A stretch of 64,000 bases of DNA, from contig OV277864.1 of NCBI GenBank assembly GCA_922989275.2, forward strand, positions 42,283,550 to 42,347,549, read 5' to 3'. The stretch comes from Gari tellinella (lineage: Eukaryota > Mollusca > Bivalvia > Cardiida > Psammobiidae). The stretch's first letter is position 1, and each line of letters begins with the position of its first letter. Both the position numbers and the translations under genes were made by a program. The notes beneath the pieces were generated by a model. The model made no database searches. It worked only from the letters and a program-made list of their open reading frames with translations, and was not told where the DNA came from. This document shows positions 1-11,271 of the stretch, in pieces.

Positions 1-167
1 TTTTGTTAATTCTGATAATTTATATTTATCTTGGTGGCAAACAATTTGGAGCCGGATTAGACGCCGGGTTACCCGGCGTCTGATCTGGCTCCAGAATGTT
101 TGCAATATAAATAATAGTTTTAGCGTAAACGCGTTTATTGGGAAAGAATAACGTATTCTCCACTGTA
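1..167 (+). mobile_element. Mariner-type MITE, right part
   Basis: The window opens inside a MITE that recurs complete at 4522-4771 and 8979-9228. Visible here are the palindromic core (about 37-103, GACGCCGGGTTACCCGGCGTC centre), the AACGCGTTTATTGGGAAAG subterminal stretch and the right terminus ending CTCCACTGTA at 167. The left end lies outside the window. TA at the tip fits Tc1/mariner-type TA insertion. Non-coding. Confidence 0.8.
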
Positions 168-1017
168 TATTAGATCCAGGTCGAACATCGAGTTTCAAAA
201 GCGGGAATAAAATAGATATACACTATTTACATTGTTCGAAAGTCCATTTTCTCATGTCGTTGCATGATAGTACAGTTTGTATATCTATGAAGTACATGGG
301 ACAGTACATTTGATCTTTTGAAATATGTTTATCATTATCAAATAATTGGTGTCTGTTCAAAGATTATAGAGTGGTAGTGTACTTTATAATAACAGCTTCC
401 GGAAACGATAAGTCACCAACGACATGCTAGACTTTATATTTAACTTCTAGGAGAAGGCGGAAGATACAAATTAAAGTCCATCCAAATGAACAGTGACATA
501 ATATGGTTGGTACGCCTCCAACAGAGCAGATGTTAGTTTTTTTTTTAGTTTTGGGGGGAGGTGAGAAATCACTGATTCTTTTGTAAAGATGCCCATGATA
601 TAGCACCGATACATGTACATGGGAACAAGGTTTTTAAAGCATTCAACCTTTAGGTAGAGTTATTTTGGTGCAGCGATGGATCGAACCAGCGACCCCTGTG
701 TTACTAGTCGACTTGTGTGTTATCACTAGAGTAAGAGTACTCCTGTTTATCTTCTATACATGGGTCCACTGTTATTAAGAGTTGAGTCTGAAAGTGTTTC
801 AATCATTTGTCAGATTTGAGCAAACCTCTTTATACATGTAACCATGTGGACTGGTCGTGAAAATGTGGGCCCTAAAGTACCGATGTACGTATACGTAGTT
901 ATCTAAGTATATGTGCCTCCCATGATAACGCGCGACGGATCCTGGGTAGTTCTGGTTTTAGATAACGCGGGAATGACAACTTTTGGTTAATGAGTTCGAC
1001 GCCTAACGTACGAGCTG
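168..1017. other. No gene seen; possible tRNA-like relic
   Basis: No long or conserved reading frame. On the minus strand about 660-740 contains a GGTTCGATCC string resembling a Pol III B box, with a weak upstream context, so a decayed SINE head or tRNA relic is possible but unproven. Confidence 0.3.
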
Positions 1018-1250
1018 GGGCCCGTTTTACTAAACTACTTACGCAAATTTTTTGCGTAAGTCAAAATTTTAAATTTTAATTTTATTATCACTTGCTACAA
1101 ACAGCAAATAGCCAGATCAGAGGACGCGCTAAAAGCGCGTCCTCTGTTCTGGCTATTTGCTGTTTGCAAACGTTTATGATCGAACAATAAGAGTTAAACG
1201 ATTTTGACTTACGCAAAAAATGTGCGTAAGTTGTTTAGTAAAACGGGCCC
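1018..1250. mobile_element. MITE with GGGCCCGTTTTACTAAAC termini
   Basis: Terminal inverted repeats of about 28 bp: left starts GGGCCCGTTTTACTAAAC, right is its near-exact complement ending at 1250. The centre (about 1104-1165) is a second strong palindrome around CGCGCTAAAAGCGCG. No coding capacity. A more diverged element ending in CTGGGCCC is seen at 18540-18752. Confidence 0.8.
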
Positions 1251-1566
1251 TCGTATATACATTTTAGCCTCTGTCAGTTTGTAATTATTTTTAGTTTCTG
1301 AATGCTATTATTGTTAAGTTTTATTGTTAAGTTTTAATTGATATAGTTAATTTTTGACTCATGTACATGTAGTTCCTTAAAGTAGATTGTAAGAAAAGCC
1401 GAAAACTCTGAGCTTTCTGTTTTACTTCTAACCTATTTAGAAAGTCAAATGACTTCATGGTCCGTTTGCAGTACATGTATATATTAGAACCACGCAATGG
1501 CATTACTATAACGAATTGGTAGGTTTTACTTAGGAGGTTAGGTAAAGCTAAAACCAAATTTGAATA

Positions 1567-1747
1567 CTAAAACGTAGAAAAGTGCAACTTTTGGACAATT
1601 TATGTTTATTTTGGTGGCAAACAGTTTGGAGCCTGATCAGACGCCGGGTTAACCGGGGTCTGATCTGGCTCCAAACTGTTTGAAAAAGAAAATATAGTTT
1701 AAGTGTAAACGCGTTTATTGGGAAAGAATAACGTTTTCTCCACTGTA
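1567..1747 (+). mobile_element. Mariner-type MITE copy (left end worn)
   Basis: Same family as 4522-4771: palindromic core at 1617-1683, then the CGCGTTTATTGGGAAAG stretch and terminal CTCCACTGTA ending at 1747. The left terminal inverted repeat is missing or degraded. Confidence 0.75.
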
Positions 1748-2144
1748 TCTAGTACAATGTAGGCACCACCATATCAAGGCAGACGATGTTGAGACGATGA
1801 CGCAGGCGATAAAGTGTCGCGTTTAAGGTCTAATCAATTCAGCCCTAGCAACGAGTATACTCGTACTTTGCAATCGGTGCACCTGCGCAAGTGAAGAGTA
1901 TTTGTTTGTCCTATGCGAGCAGAAAAGACCCAGATCACAGGATCCCTAATGAGCCCTTTGGTCAGTTTCTACATTGTTTTTTATTTCGATTTTTTTTAAT
2001 CATGTAAATGGGAAAAAATGGACTTGACTTTATTGGAAACTGAAAGTGTCCATTTGATGTTTTAGGGATGAATGAGTTATGTGACAAAATTACACAAGTA
2101 CCCGTTTACAAGATATTATTTAAGTGTTCACGATGTATTCAATC

Positions 2145-3598
2145 TTAACCCTTTCAATCTCAATGACGCCAAAAGGCGTGTTTTAAAATAGTTTGGATCC
2201 TGATAAGACGCCGCATCTGATCAGGATCCAAACTGTTTGATATAGGTCGTTTGCAGTTAAAAAAAACACGATAAATCTTAGATAATTTAAAAACTGGTGA
2301 ACGTATTTAAATGAAAGTTTGCATACACTTATGATGTTATTATACCAACTCTGACAAGGAAATTCAGAATTGTTGATATTCTGACTAAAAACTTTTCTTC
2401 TTTGTTTTATATAAATTTTGTGTCGCTGAAAATGGTCAATTACGTGGGGTGTTATTGGCTATTACCTTGATCAAGTTTGTTTATATGGGAGAATATCCCC
2501 AGGTAAAATCCCGTGCTAATTGCTTCTGTCTGAAAGGTGAATCCCGTGCTGATATAGGTTGTTTAGTTGTACAATTTTAATTGTGAGGCCCCATTACATT
2601 TTTACTATGCTAAATCCATGAACTCTTCACCAGGAATAAAGAGAATTGCATTACTTTTCAAAACGAAGCTCTAACATTTCTACATAATACAGAGCTCCAG
2701 ATAAGAGAAAGTAAATTGAACAAGTCCAACATTTTCTCACTCGTTTCCTCACCAAATCCTATGGTGTGATTACTCATCGAAACGATTCTAATGATCAAGT
2801 AGTCACACCATAGGGCTTAATTCAGAAATAAAGATTTTAGTTCTGGAAATACTCCCCTTATCTGGAGCCCTGATAATATGTATCAGTGTTCGAGTTGTAT
2901 TGCAGTATTACGTTACGTTTTGTTTCCTTTAAACGAAAAAATAATAAAGGTTAACGATCTGCTCTGGAAACATTCTGTTGAAAATTTGATAATGGTAAGT
3001 TTGTGTAGATCGTCTAGTATGAACATGTCTCTTCTACTAATTATCACATTTAGTTGTTTTGCGTTTTGTGGCACATGGTTCGGATCCTATTTAGATACGA
3101 AATGGCTCCGTTGTCCGATCAGGATCCAACATGTTCGCAAATGACAGTATGGTCGGTTAATACGTTTAAAACGTACCCCAGTCAGGGCCTCGTTCGGTTA
3201 GTTGTAAACTACTATGGTATGCGATAGCTTAACGGTGAGGCGTTACGTAGTGGTGAAAGAAAGGCTGTTGAATAACTTGAAATCACCCTTCGGTGTCCCT
3301 TAGAAGTGTAAACTTTATATAGAAGTTATGAATAAAACTTTTTATTACGAAGAGAAAAAAAATGTTATTTTTTGTCAGAGTTGGTATAGGTATATCATAA
3401 ATCTATGCAAAATTTCATTTGACTTCGTTGTCTTGTTGTGGAAATATTTGAAAATTGTCGTGTTTATTTTAACTGCAAACGACCTATACTGATTTCGAAA
3501 TGCACGTCTACAGCCATACTGCCCTAAATTCTAACTTTGAAACAATATTGCAGACAATGATATTGAAACAGACGTCAATATGGCGATGAAGGGGTAAA
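2145..3598. mobile_element. TTAACCCTTT-type element with long inverted arms
   Basis: Begins TTAACCCTTTCAATCTCAATG at 2145 and ends ...GGCGATGAAGGGGTAA near 3598, the termini of a TTAA-flanked (piggyBac/Kolobok-like) family. Inside, 2238-2350 is an inverted copy of 3372-3490: motifs such as GGTCGTTTGCAGTTAA and ACCAACTCTGACAA recur reverse-complemented in the same order, about 1 kb apart. The interior holds a separate MITE (2690-2872) and a small palindrome (3079-3126). No transposase frame is visible, so it is non-autonomous. The outer boundaries are inferred. Confidence 0.5.
2690..2872. mobile_element. MITE, CAGRGCWCCAGATAAG family, 6-bp TSD
   Basis: Termini CAGAGCTCCAGATAAG and CTTATCTGGAGCCCTG form an inverted repeat. 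It is flanked by a perfect 6-bp duplication ATAATA (2684-2689 and 2873-2878). The same family occurs at 8422-8614 with its own 6-bp duplication. Length 183 bp, non-coding. It is nested inside the larger element at 2145-3598. The superfamily is uncertain. Confidence 0.88.
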
Positions 3599-3643
3599 AG
3601 TCTAATGATAAATTAGTTCATGAAAGGGTTAAAAGAAATGATA

Positions 3644-4225
3644 TACACTCAGTGCAAAAAGAAACGCCCATTTTTCATTACACTATTTGTATGTATATAG
3701 AAGGAACGTATTTGTGAATTAATCTTTTCATTAAGGTCAGTAGTTCTGTCTGGGGGTATCAAGGATGAAAAACACAACCTGCACAAATCGGTGCGATGCT
3801 TAAAAACACGCTGTAGTTCTTATTCGCTGCCAAATTAATCGTGAGATTTTTACCCCCCCCCCCCCCCTTCACCGTTTCATTGTCGTCTGCTTCAAATTTG
3901 TTGTTTGTAAGATCGTTTCAAAGTAAGATCCAATGTAGTATGAATTAAAACATATCGATACGAGTGTCAACCAGTTTGGATCCTGATCAGACGCCGCGTT
4001 ACGCGGCGTCTGATCAGGATTCAAACTGTTTGCAAATACGCTTTTTGGCGTCATTAAGAGTGAAAGGGTTAAAAAGCAGCACACTGGTTTTGAGTTTTTT
4101 GTTTCTGAACTTGTTACAGAATTAAATCAATCTTGAGATATGGCATTAGTATTCTAATTTTCTTCAAGAAAAGATTCTTAATCTGCGCATGAGCACGATG
4201 TGCGTTTCTTTTTGCACTGAGTGTA
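3644..4225. mobile_element. Tc1/mariner-like non-autonomous element
   Basis: Perfect terminal inverted repeats of about 24 bp starting TACACTCAGTGCAAAAAG, with TA at both tips as expected of Tc1/mariner. 582 bp long without a transposase frame. It contains an insertion of the palindrome-core TTAACCC family (about 3855-4072, core 3967-4033, right end GTGAAAGGGTTAA). A C homopolymer run lies at about 3852-3867. Confidence 0.85.
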
Positions 4226-4521
4226 CATGTCCCCATCTTCAAACAGCTGTTTATGACCAACCTATTTGATTATCACTCAACAAATATTTAAAATGGCAAC
4301 TGAATTAAAACCGATACATTCTTAGCCCTTATACTGGCATATTTATCGTCTGCTTTGAAATTGTCGTCTGTAAAAAAAATTAATTTAGATTTATATGTTT
4401 TTGAATGAAAGAAACATAAAGATGAGTGTACAACTGTTTGTAACCAAACCAGACACCATGTTTAACAAGCTATTGACAGGCAAAGGAATACACCCTAACT
4501 GGGCGTGTTTACATTTGAATG

Positions 4522-4771
4522 TACAGTGGAGAATCTGTTATTCTTTCCCAATAAACGCGTTTACGCTAAAACTATTATTTGCAGTGCAAACAGTTTGGAG
4601 CCAGATCAGACGCCGGGTAACCCGGCGTCTGATCAGGCTCCAAACTGTTTGCCACCAAGATAAACAAGAATTATCAGAATAGTCCAAAATTTGTTCTTTT
4701 CTACGTTTTAGTGCTTTGCGTTTGCGTACGTTTGCGTTTAAACGGGAAAGAATAACAGATTCTCCACTGTA
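4522..4771. mobile_element. Complete mariner-type MITE, CAGTGGAGAA family
   Basis: Full element of 250 bp with about 28-bp terminal inverted repeats, TACAGTGGAGAATCTGTTAT at the left and its complement at the right; TA at each tip is the likely target duplication. The palindromic core is at 4586-4652. An identical-length copy in the opposite orientation is at 8979-9228. Apparent reading frames across it are products of the palindrome, not genes. Confidence 0.92.
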
Positions 4772-4935
4772 GGTTGGGTGCAAATGTCGTGTCTGTATCA
4801 GATCGATCAAAAGCAATTTTACTAGAAGTCCAAAAACAAGTACAATGTAGACTATAATATATAATCGATTTTTAACAAATCTAATATTTTAATATATATC
4901 TGGCAAATCGTTACTTAATCCATAAATTCACTGCC

Positions 4936-5114
4936 CAGGGCTGCAATAAGTTGACATAAAAAATCCTAAGATTTCCAAATTTGCATTTTTCAAGTGCAAT
5001 TTTACGAATCGTACCTTTTCCCATTGCCTGTTTCTAGTTTTGTTGACACGTGTCTACCACGTACTAGAAAAAAATCCGAAGGTTTAGGAAAAATCCGGAG
5101 AAATGGCAGCCCTG
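4936..5114. mobile_element. MITE, CAGGGCTGC family, 6-bp TSD
   Basis: Termini CAGGGCTGCAAT / ATGGCAGCCCTG. A perfect 6-bp duplication ACTGCC flanks it (4930-4935, 5115-5120). 179 bp. This copy lacks the central palindrome present in its relative at 7389-7639, so it serves as the unfilled form of that site. Confidence 0.88.
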
Positions 5115-5328
5115 ACTGCCCTATCCAGAGATTTGAAAAATAGAAGAAGACGCCAACTGTTTAAAATTGATTACGTCACTGCAGTGAATGGATTAAGAAA
5201 TCTCAAACAGTTTTGCTCTGGATCAGACCAAAGAAGTAACTCTGTTAAGAACATAAACCTTTTTGACACGCATTTTAGATGTATGATATTTACCCTTATT
5301 CTGCTGATGACGACTTAACTGGTTATTT

Positions 5329-5393
5329 CAAACAGTTTAGATCCGGATCAGACACCGCGTCACGCGGTGTCTGATCTGGATTCAAACTGTTTG
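5329..5393. repeat. Free-standing palindromic core
   Basis: CAAACAGTTTAGATCCGGATC pairs with the complementary half ending TTTG around a GCGTCACGC centre. Same core as in the neighbouring MITEs, but without recognisable mariner termini nearby; AGGGTT downstream may be a worn TTAACCC-family end. Confidence 0.75.
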
Positions 5394-5758
5394 ACACGAG
5401 TGTTTAGGGTTCTTTCAAAACTATATAAATCTTAATTTATCACTTTTTGTAAAAAAAAATTAAAATCTGAAACAGACGAAATTACGGCAGCATAACGGGT
5501 CAAAAGTACATCATTCAATAATAAGTGTAAAGCAGATGAAAGAACATTTCAATGCACACCGTACTATCAGTGTTGCCGAAATGGTTAAAACAGCTTTAGA
5601 AATTGGCATGCAATTGTGAAATTATTCTATATAACCACTACCAAGAAAACTATGTACGTATTATGATGGGTATTACCCACCCAGTACTTTAACGCGTTCA
5701 ATTACCATTGTTTGCTGTTTAGGTTAGCAGTTTAAACCCCATTTGCAGCGTGCAGAAT

Positions 5759-5992
5759 ACAGTAGAAGAAACGTTTTCTTTCCAAATAACCCCGGTTACG
5801 CTTAAACTATTATTTTCATTGCAAGTAGTTGGAGCCAGATCAGACGCCGGGTTACCCGGCGTCTGATCAGGCTCAAACCTGTTTGCCACTCAGATTTAAA
5901 CTGGTAGTCTGAATTGTCAAATGTTATCATTTTCTTTATTTCATTGCAATGCGTTTGCGTTTGAACGAAAGAAATTCGTTTTCTCCACTGTA
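5759..5992. mobile_element. Mariner-type MITE, diverged copy
   Basis: Starts TACAGTAGAAGAAACG and ends TTCTCCACTGTA, with the shared core at 5821-5886. 234 bp, more diverged than the 4.5- and 9-kb copies. Confidence 0.8.
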
Positions 5993-6069
5993 TTTCAGAC
6001 CGGAAGCCAACTCGCAATCGATGGCAACCGTTTATTTTACTGAACACATCACAGATTTATCGACCTCTC

Positions 6070-6250
6070 TTAACCCTTATCATACTGAAATTGTCGTCTG
6101 CTTTGAATATATCGTCTGCGAATAGGATCAAACTTAGTTTTAATTGTTGTTGCTTTTTCTGAAGAAAAGCTGATTATGAGTGACAAACAGTTTGCATCCA
6201 GATCAGACGACGCGATACGTGGCCCCTGACTTGCAACCAAACTGTTGGAC
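6070..6250. mobile_element. Worn TTAACCC-family MITE with palindromic core
   Basis: Left end TTAACCCTTATCATACTG then ATTGTCGTCTGC as in the 3.9-kb copy. A decayed core lies at 6184-6247. The right terminus is not clear. Confidence 0.55.
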
Positions 6251-7388
6251 ATTATAGTAAATGTACCAATCAAAACTTATAAAAAATCAGTTTTGAATAA
6301 AAAATTTTTTAGCAAACGATATTCTGTCTCGTGGGGTGGACGGGGGTTTAAACCATAGGTTTACATTTGACGTAGAAAGAGTTAATGTAAAAACAGGAGT
6401 GGACTTTACAAGGAAGAAGCCGAACAAAGCGTTATACTTATCTCTTATTAACCGCGACTTGTCAATTATCCAAAATCTATCAGCTGACACGCATAACGAC
6501 GTTTCTTTTAATGAGGACAGATTGTTGTGGAACGCAAACGCAATGAAAACAAAATGTAGAAAATGACAGGTTCTTGAAACAGCCTACAGGTATTTTTATC
6601 TGTATGGTTTTTTCAGTGCTTGTTTTTGTTTATTAAGATGTGGTTTTTTCTTTTCTTTTTGTGTTTAATGGTTTTTTGACATTTCTTGTTTGTTTTTAGG
6701 TTGTTGGTTTTTTATTGTTTTTTTTTTGTTTTGTTGAATTTTTATTGTTGTATTTTGGTGGGGGTTTTTTGTTTTGTTTTTTCGGGGGGTCTTCTTGTTG
6801 TTGTAGGGTTCGCGGGGATGGGGGTTATAGGGTGTTTTTGTTAGTTTTTGTTTTTCTTGGGGCGGGCATTTGTTTTGTTGTGGGTTTTTGTTGGTTTGAT
6901 TTTTCTCTATTTTGCCGAATCATTTATTGAATCACAAACGCATTTTTTTGGAAACAAAAATGATTTTGTACATGTAGTAGTACAGAAAATCATAAAATTG
7001 GATTACACGATAATATTGGGGACCAGCTCAAAACCTGTTATATGCATGTAGTTTGGACGGTTACACCAATTAACCTTCTTGCCGCCATAATCGCCCACAC
7101 ACTGGGTGACCAGAGTCTTCTCTGTTTGCAATGCCTGTTATATCCTGTTTCAACACTATCGCCAAACTGAACATTTATATCGCACTGGTAAGCATGCGTC
7201 TGACTAGGGTCGGCAGTATTTGTTATTTACAACCATTAAAATTGTCAGATCAATACTGTTATAGATAATGTAGACCTATAGATAACAGAAAACAACTTCA
7301 GCTAGATTATCATGTTGTACACAGAACTAAGGCAATTAGCACTTCTAAGGCTGTTAGGACTGGTGCTCGTATGAATCATAATCAAATC
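6251..7388. other. No gene; strongly T/G-skewed tract
   Basis: About 6590-6920 consists almost wholly of T and G on this strand (runs such as TTTTGTTTTGTTG), giving spurious Phe/Gly/Cys frames. The rest shows nothing recognisable. Confidence 0.6.
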
Positions 7389-7639
7389 CAGGGCTACCAT
7401 AAGTTGACATGAAAAATCCTAAGATTTCCAAATTTGCATATTTCAAGTGCGATTTTACGAATCGTACCCCCATCGCCTGTTTCTAGTTTTGTTGACATAT
7501 GGCTGCTTAAAGCAGGCTGGAAGTAAAGCAGAATGCGCCTTAAGGCGCATTCTGCTTTACTTTCAGCCTGATTTAAGCTACCATGTACTAGAAAAAAAAT
7601 CCGAATATTTAGGAAAAATCCGGAGAAATGGCAGCCCTG
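7389..7639. mobile_element. MITE, CAGGGCTGC family, with inserted palindrome
   Basis: Termini CAGGGCTACCAT and GGCAGCCCTG, flanked by a perfect 6-bp duplication CAAATC (7383-7388, 7640-7645). It matches the 4936-5114 copy on both sides of a ~75-bp perfect-type palindrome at about 7503-7577 (centre GCGCCTTAAGGCGC), which the other copy lacks. Confidence 0.9.
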
Positions 7640-7689
7640 CAAATCAATTTTAAAAATAGTCTATACAGTGGCGACAACATCATTATTTC

Positions 7690-7894
7690 CCATTACAACG
7701 AAGCTTAACGCAAACACTGGTCCGTACAAATACAAATAACAACTTCTTTGCATTAACTAACGATTTATTTTTATCCGAGTGGCAAACAGTTTGGAGCCTG
7801 ATCAGACGCCGGGTAACCCGGTGTCTGATCTGGCTCCAAACTGTTTGCAATTGAAATAAGTGCCTGGGAAATATTAACGTCTTTCTCCACTGTA
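7690..7894 (+). mobile_element. Mariner-type MITE, left end worn
   Basis: Core at 7782-7848 and right terminus TTTCTCCACTGTA ending at 7894. The left terminal repeat is not preserved. Confidence 0.7.
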
Positions 7895-8149
7895 TCTATA
7901 TGCATATAAATCATTATCATGCATGTCAATAATCCTACCCAACTTTCTGAGAGTGGGTATTGATATTCGATTGGTTAATTTTTCAGTCAATAAACCATTT
8001 ACGTATTGTTTCAAGTCGGCCTTGTCATTTGTATAATGGTCCAAATTATTTCCTGACACTCCTTGAACATTATCACCCTAAGAACGTGAACCTATTTACC
8101 GGGTACATGTAAATGCAGTTCAAAAACGAAATGAAACGCAAATGCATTG

Positions 8150-8362
8150 CAATCAAATAAAGAATTTGGCAATTTCCTGACACTGTTAACGATTCCTTTC
8201 TATTTAAGTTAAAATAAAGTTTAGAGCCTGATTAGACGCCGAGTTTCCCGGCGTCTTGTCAGACTCTAAGTCGTTCTCATAGGACACACTTTTATGTTTT
8301 TCTATGTATAAATGTGTTTAAAAATGCTTTTCGGAAAGAATAATGTCTTTTCCACTATACAT
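8150..8362. mobile_element. Degraded mariner-type MITE
   Basis: A decayed core (about 8219-8271, GACGCCGAGTTTCCCGGCGTC) is followed by GAAAGAATAATG and TTTTCCACTATAC, a worn CAGTGGA terminus. The limits are approximate. Confidence 0.55.
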
Positions 8363-8421
8363 GTATACAAAGTTGTCTTGTTAAAATGCTCTCGCACATA
8401 CTCCAGTTATAGCTATCTATG

Positions 8422-8614
8422 CAGGGCACCAGATAAGAGGTAGTTATTTCAACAAATCCAACATTGTCTTACTCTTTTTAGCACCAAATCATATGGTGTT
8501 ACTACTCATTAGAATCGTCTTGAAGAGACGATTCTAATGAGTAGTGACACCATAGGGTTTAATTCAGAAATAAAGATTTTAGTTTTTGAAAAACTACCCT
8601 TATCTGGTGCTCTG
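8422..8614. mobile_element. MITE, CAGRGCWCCAGATAAG family, 6-bp TSD
   Basis: Termini CAGGGCACCAGATAAGAGG and CCCTTATCTGGTGCTCTG, flanked by a perfect 6-bp duplication TCTATG (8416-8421, 8615-8620). The centre is a palindrome (about 8504-8543). 193 bp; same family as 2690-2872. Confidence 0.9.
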
Positions 8615-8710
8615 TCTATGTGCCAAACTGTTTATGATCTAGATGAGCTAGATGAGATGCCAAATTACCGAGTTCTCTGGTATCTCATCTAGACCCTAAA
8701 CTGTGTTCAA

Positions 8711-8955
8711 GTCAATACGTTATTCTTTCCCGTTTAAACGAAAACAAAACGCAAACACATTGACATTTTAATGTAGAAAATGACAGCTTTTAGACAAATC
8801 TGATAATTTATCTTAATCTGAGGGCAAACAATTTGGATCCTGATCAGACGCCGGGTTACCCGGCGTCTGAACAGGCTCCAGACTGTTTGCACTGGAAATG
8901 AAAATTTCTAGCGTAAACGTGTCGATTAGGAAAGAATAACGCCTTCTCCACTGTA
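8711..8955. mobile_element. Mariner-type MITE, diverged
   Basis: ACGTTATTCTTTCCCGTTTA at the left, core at 8824-8890, and TTCTCCACTGTA ending at 8955. The outermost left bases are lost. It lies 23 bp before another member. Confidence 0.78.
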
Positions 8956-8978
8956 ACGTCAATACGTGTAGCACCATC

Positions 8979-9228
8979 TACAGTGGAGAATCTGTTATTC
9001 TTTCCCGTTTAAACGCAAACGTACGCAAACGCAAAGCGCTAAAACGTAGAAAAGAACAACTTTTGGACAATTCTGATATTTCATGTTTATCTTGGTGGCA
9101 AACAGTTAGGAGCCTGATCAGACACCGGGTTACCCGGCGTCTGATCTGGCTCCAAACTGTTTGCACTGCAAATAATAGTTTTAGCGTAAACGCGTTTATT
9201 GGGAAAGAATAACAGATTCTCCACTGTA
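8979..9228. mobile_element. Complete mariner-type MITE, CAGTGGAGAA family
   Basis: 250 bp, the same length as 4522-4771 but inverted. Both termini (TACAGTGGAGAATCTG and complement) are intact and the core is at 9098-9164. The similarity of the two copies suggests comparatively recent activity. Confidence 0.92.
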
Positions 9229-9761
9229 GCACGAGAAGAGTGAACATTGTGGTCTGCCTTCAAAGAACCTTTTTCGAAGAATATTTTCCCATTTCTGAAA
9301 CGATTAACGGTAAACCCTATATTTAGTCATTACTTAGTAAATGATTATGAATTTATTTCAAAAAGACAACTTCTTATAACCAATAATAAATGAAGTTTTG
9401 TTTGAATTTGGCTTTTACGGCACTGACACACACTATTGACCATGTAAACTGAAACTGATTAGTTTGATTCAACGCCTATTTTTACACATAGTGTATTCAT
9501 TGGCGTTGTACAATGAATGATATAAATCAAAATGAAACAATTAATACAACCAAAGCACATGTACACATAGCAGTATTATCTATATGTAAAGAATTCTGAA
9601 AAAATATTCTTGTTCAAACATTTACTTAAACCACGAGTAAAAATATTTGAAAAATAGTGTTGTTTGAGACACTAATTGATTCAGAATTCCTCACATGTGA
9701 TGGTAGATTGTCCCATATACATGTAGCGCCGATTTTTTACATGTAAGTATTTAATCAATTT

Positions 9762-9919
9762 TAAGAAATGAACTGATTCTTTTCGACGTTCAAGCGAAAT
9801 GAACGACAGAAAATTATCGGCAAATACCATGAATCGCGCTAGCGATTCATGGTACATTTGCCGATAAATTTCTGTCGTTCAATTCGCTTGAACGCCGAAA
9901 AAAATCAGTTCATTTCTTA
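9762..9919. mobile_element. Long hairpin element
   Basis: About 75-bp arms fold on a CGCGCTAGCG-like centre. The left arm begins TAAGAAATGAACTGATT and the right arm is its complement with few mismatches. It probably is the core of a MITE whose target duplication I could not identify. Confidence 0.75.
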
Positions 9920-11208
9920 TATTTACAATATATTTGCTGTAATTTCTAACATTAAATTAACACTTTGTTAGTACGCATGTATGTTTAATCCATATTAGGG
10001 TTAAATAAAACGAAAAATGTGTACCCTATAAGGAACAGCCATTACCGATTTACTAAAGCTGTGTACATTCGAAAGCAGAAAAATAAGTCCCATTGTTTAC
10101 ATTCTAAGTCAACAACTTGACAGTTTGGCGCGAAAAATGCCGATTTTTTACGTCATTGGAAGTGACGTCATTTATAAGTTGGATAAATATATCGGTGTTT
10201 TTTGTCAATTTTCTTGCAATTTATCTCATTAATAAAGAAGAGTATTAGTCGGGAATCATGGTTTCCACTACATGTAGTACGAAGGCATAGATCGATTATG
10301 AACAAATTTTGAAAAAATCCGCCAAACGTTTGCTGTCCAAGGTTCCAAAGATTAATTCGCGAATGAAAACTGCATATGCCCCGCCTTCCTTTCGAATCTT
10401 TTCCACAAGTCCCATCCTCTCGAAAAGTGGTGTTTATACGAAATGAACACCCATTTTGTCACTGGAAGTGAATGGGGCGATTGTAAATATTATGTTGTGA
10501 TTGCATGAGTTTGCAAGTGACGTAGTTTGATTGGGTCTAACAACTCTTCACTGATGCCGGTGGCTGCATACTACATGTATCTACCCTTCCCACATCCCAA
10601 TGAGGGACTTTTTTATTGATTACTTTTTACTTATTGTTTTGTTTTTTAAAAACAATTATTCATCATCAGGTTAATGCTCTTCATGCTATTTACAATCAAA
10701 GCGGTATTAAACGACCATTGACCTAGGAGAAGAATTTAATAAGCAAACATTGCTTTCGTTCTCATACTTAAGTATATTTATGTATGATTATAAAATATGT
10801 ACTATGTTTGAAATAAAATATGTTTAAACTAAACGACCATTGAACGAAGAAAACGGGTAGTCTTGAAATACAGGTTATGCATGACAAAATTAAGGCAGAA
10901 CATTCAGATAACCATATAAATTGTTAGTATCGTATTGAGATTGTGCAGGTAATTAGGTCAATGAGTAAGGGGAAAATACACTCCAGTGAACATGTGCACG
11001 CCATAAACCCCTATAGATATTCAATTGAATTAAATATTCCTTTTTACAGCACAGTTAACAATGCATGAAATGCATAAATAGTGCCGCAGAGAATTATAGC
11101 CCCATTCACTGCCATTGCGTACTCTGCTGCTAACAAGTGTCGTCTACTTATATTGCTCAAATTTAAATTTTGGGCACTTTGGTTAATGTAAATTGATACG
11201 AATACGAA
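9920..11208. other. No gene seen
   Basis: No conserved frame, repeat terminus or RNA gene recognised. Sequence is AT-rich and apparently unique within the window. Confidence 0.5.
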
Positions 11209-11271
11209 ACAGTTTGGATCCTGATCAGACATCGAGTTGTTCGGCGTTTGATTAGGGGCTAAGCTGTCTGC
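11209..11271. repeat. Decayed palindromic core
   Basis: AAACAGTTTGGATCCTGATC followed by a mutated complementary half (TTTGATTAGGGGCTAAGCTG). Same core as in the MITEs upstream. Confidence 0.6.

Noticed and set aside
6715..7051. Phe/Gly/Cys-rich frames
   Set aside because: Produced by the T/G-skewed tract.
4395..9247. Frames with repeated WSQIRRRVTRRLIRLQTVC peptides
   Set aside because: They are translations of the palindromic MITE core, seen on both strands and in several copies; not genes.
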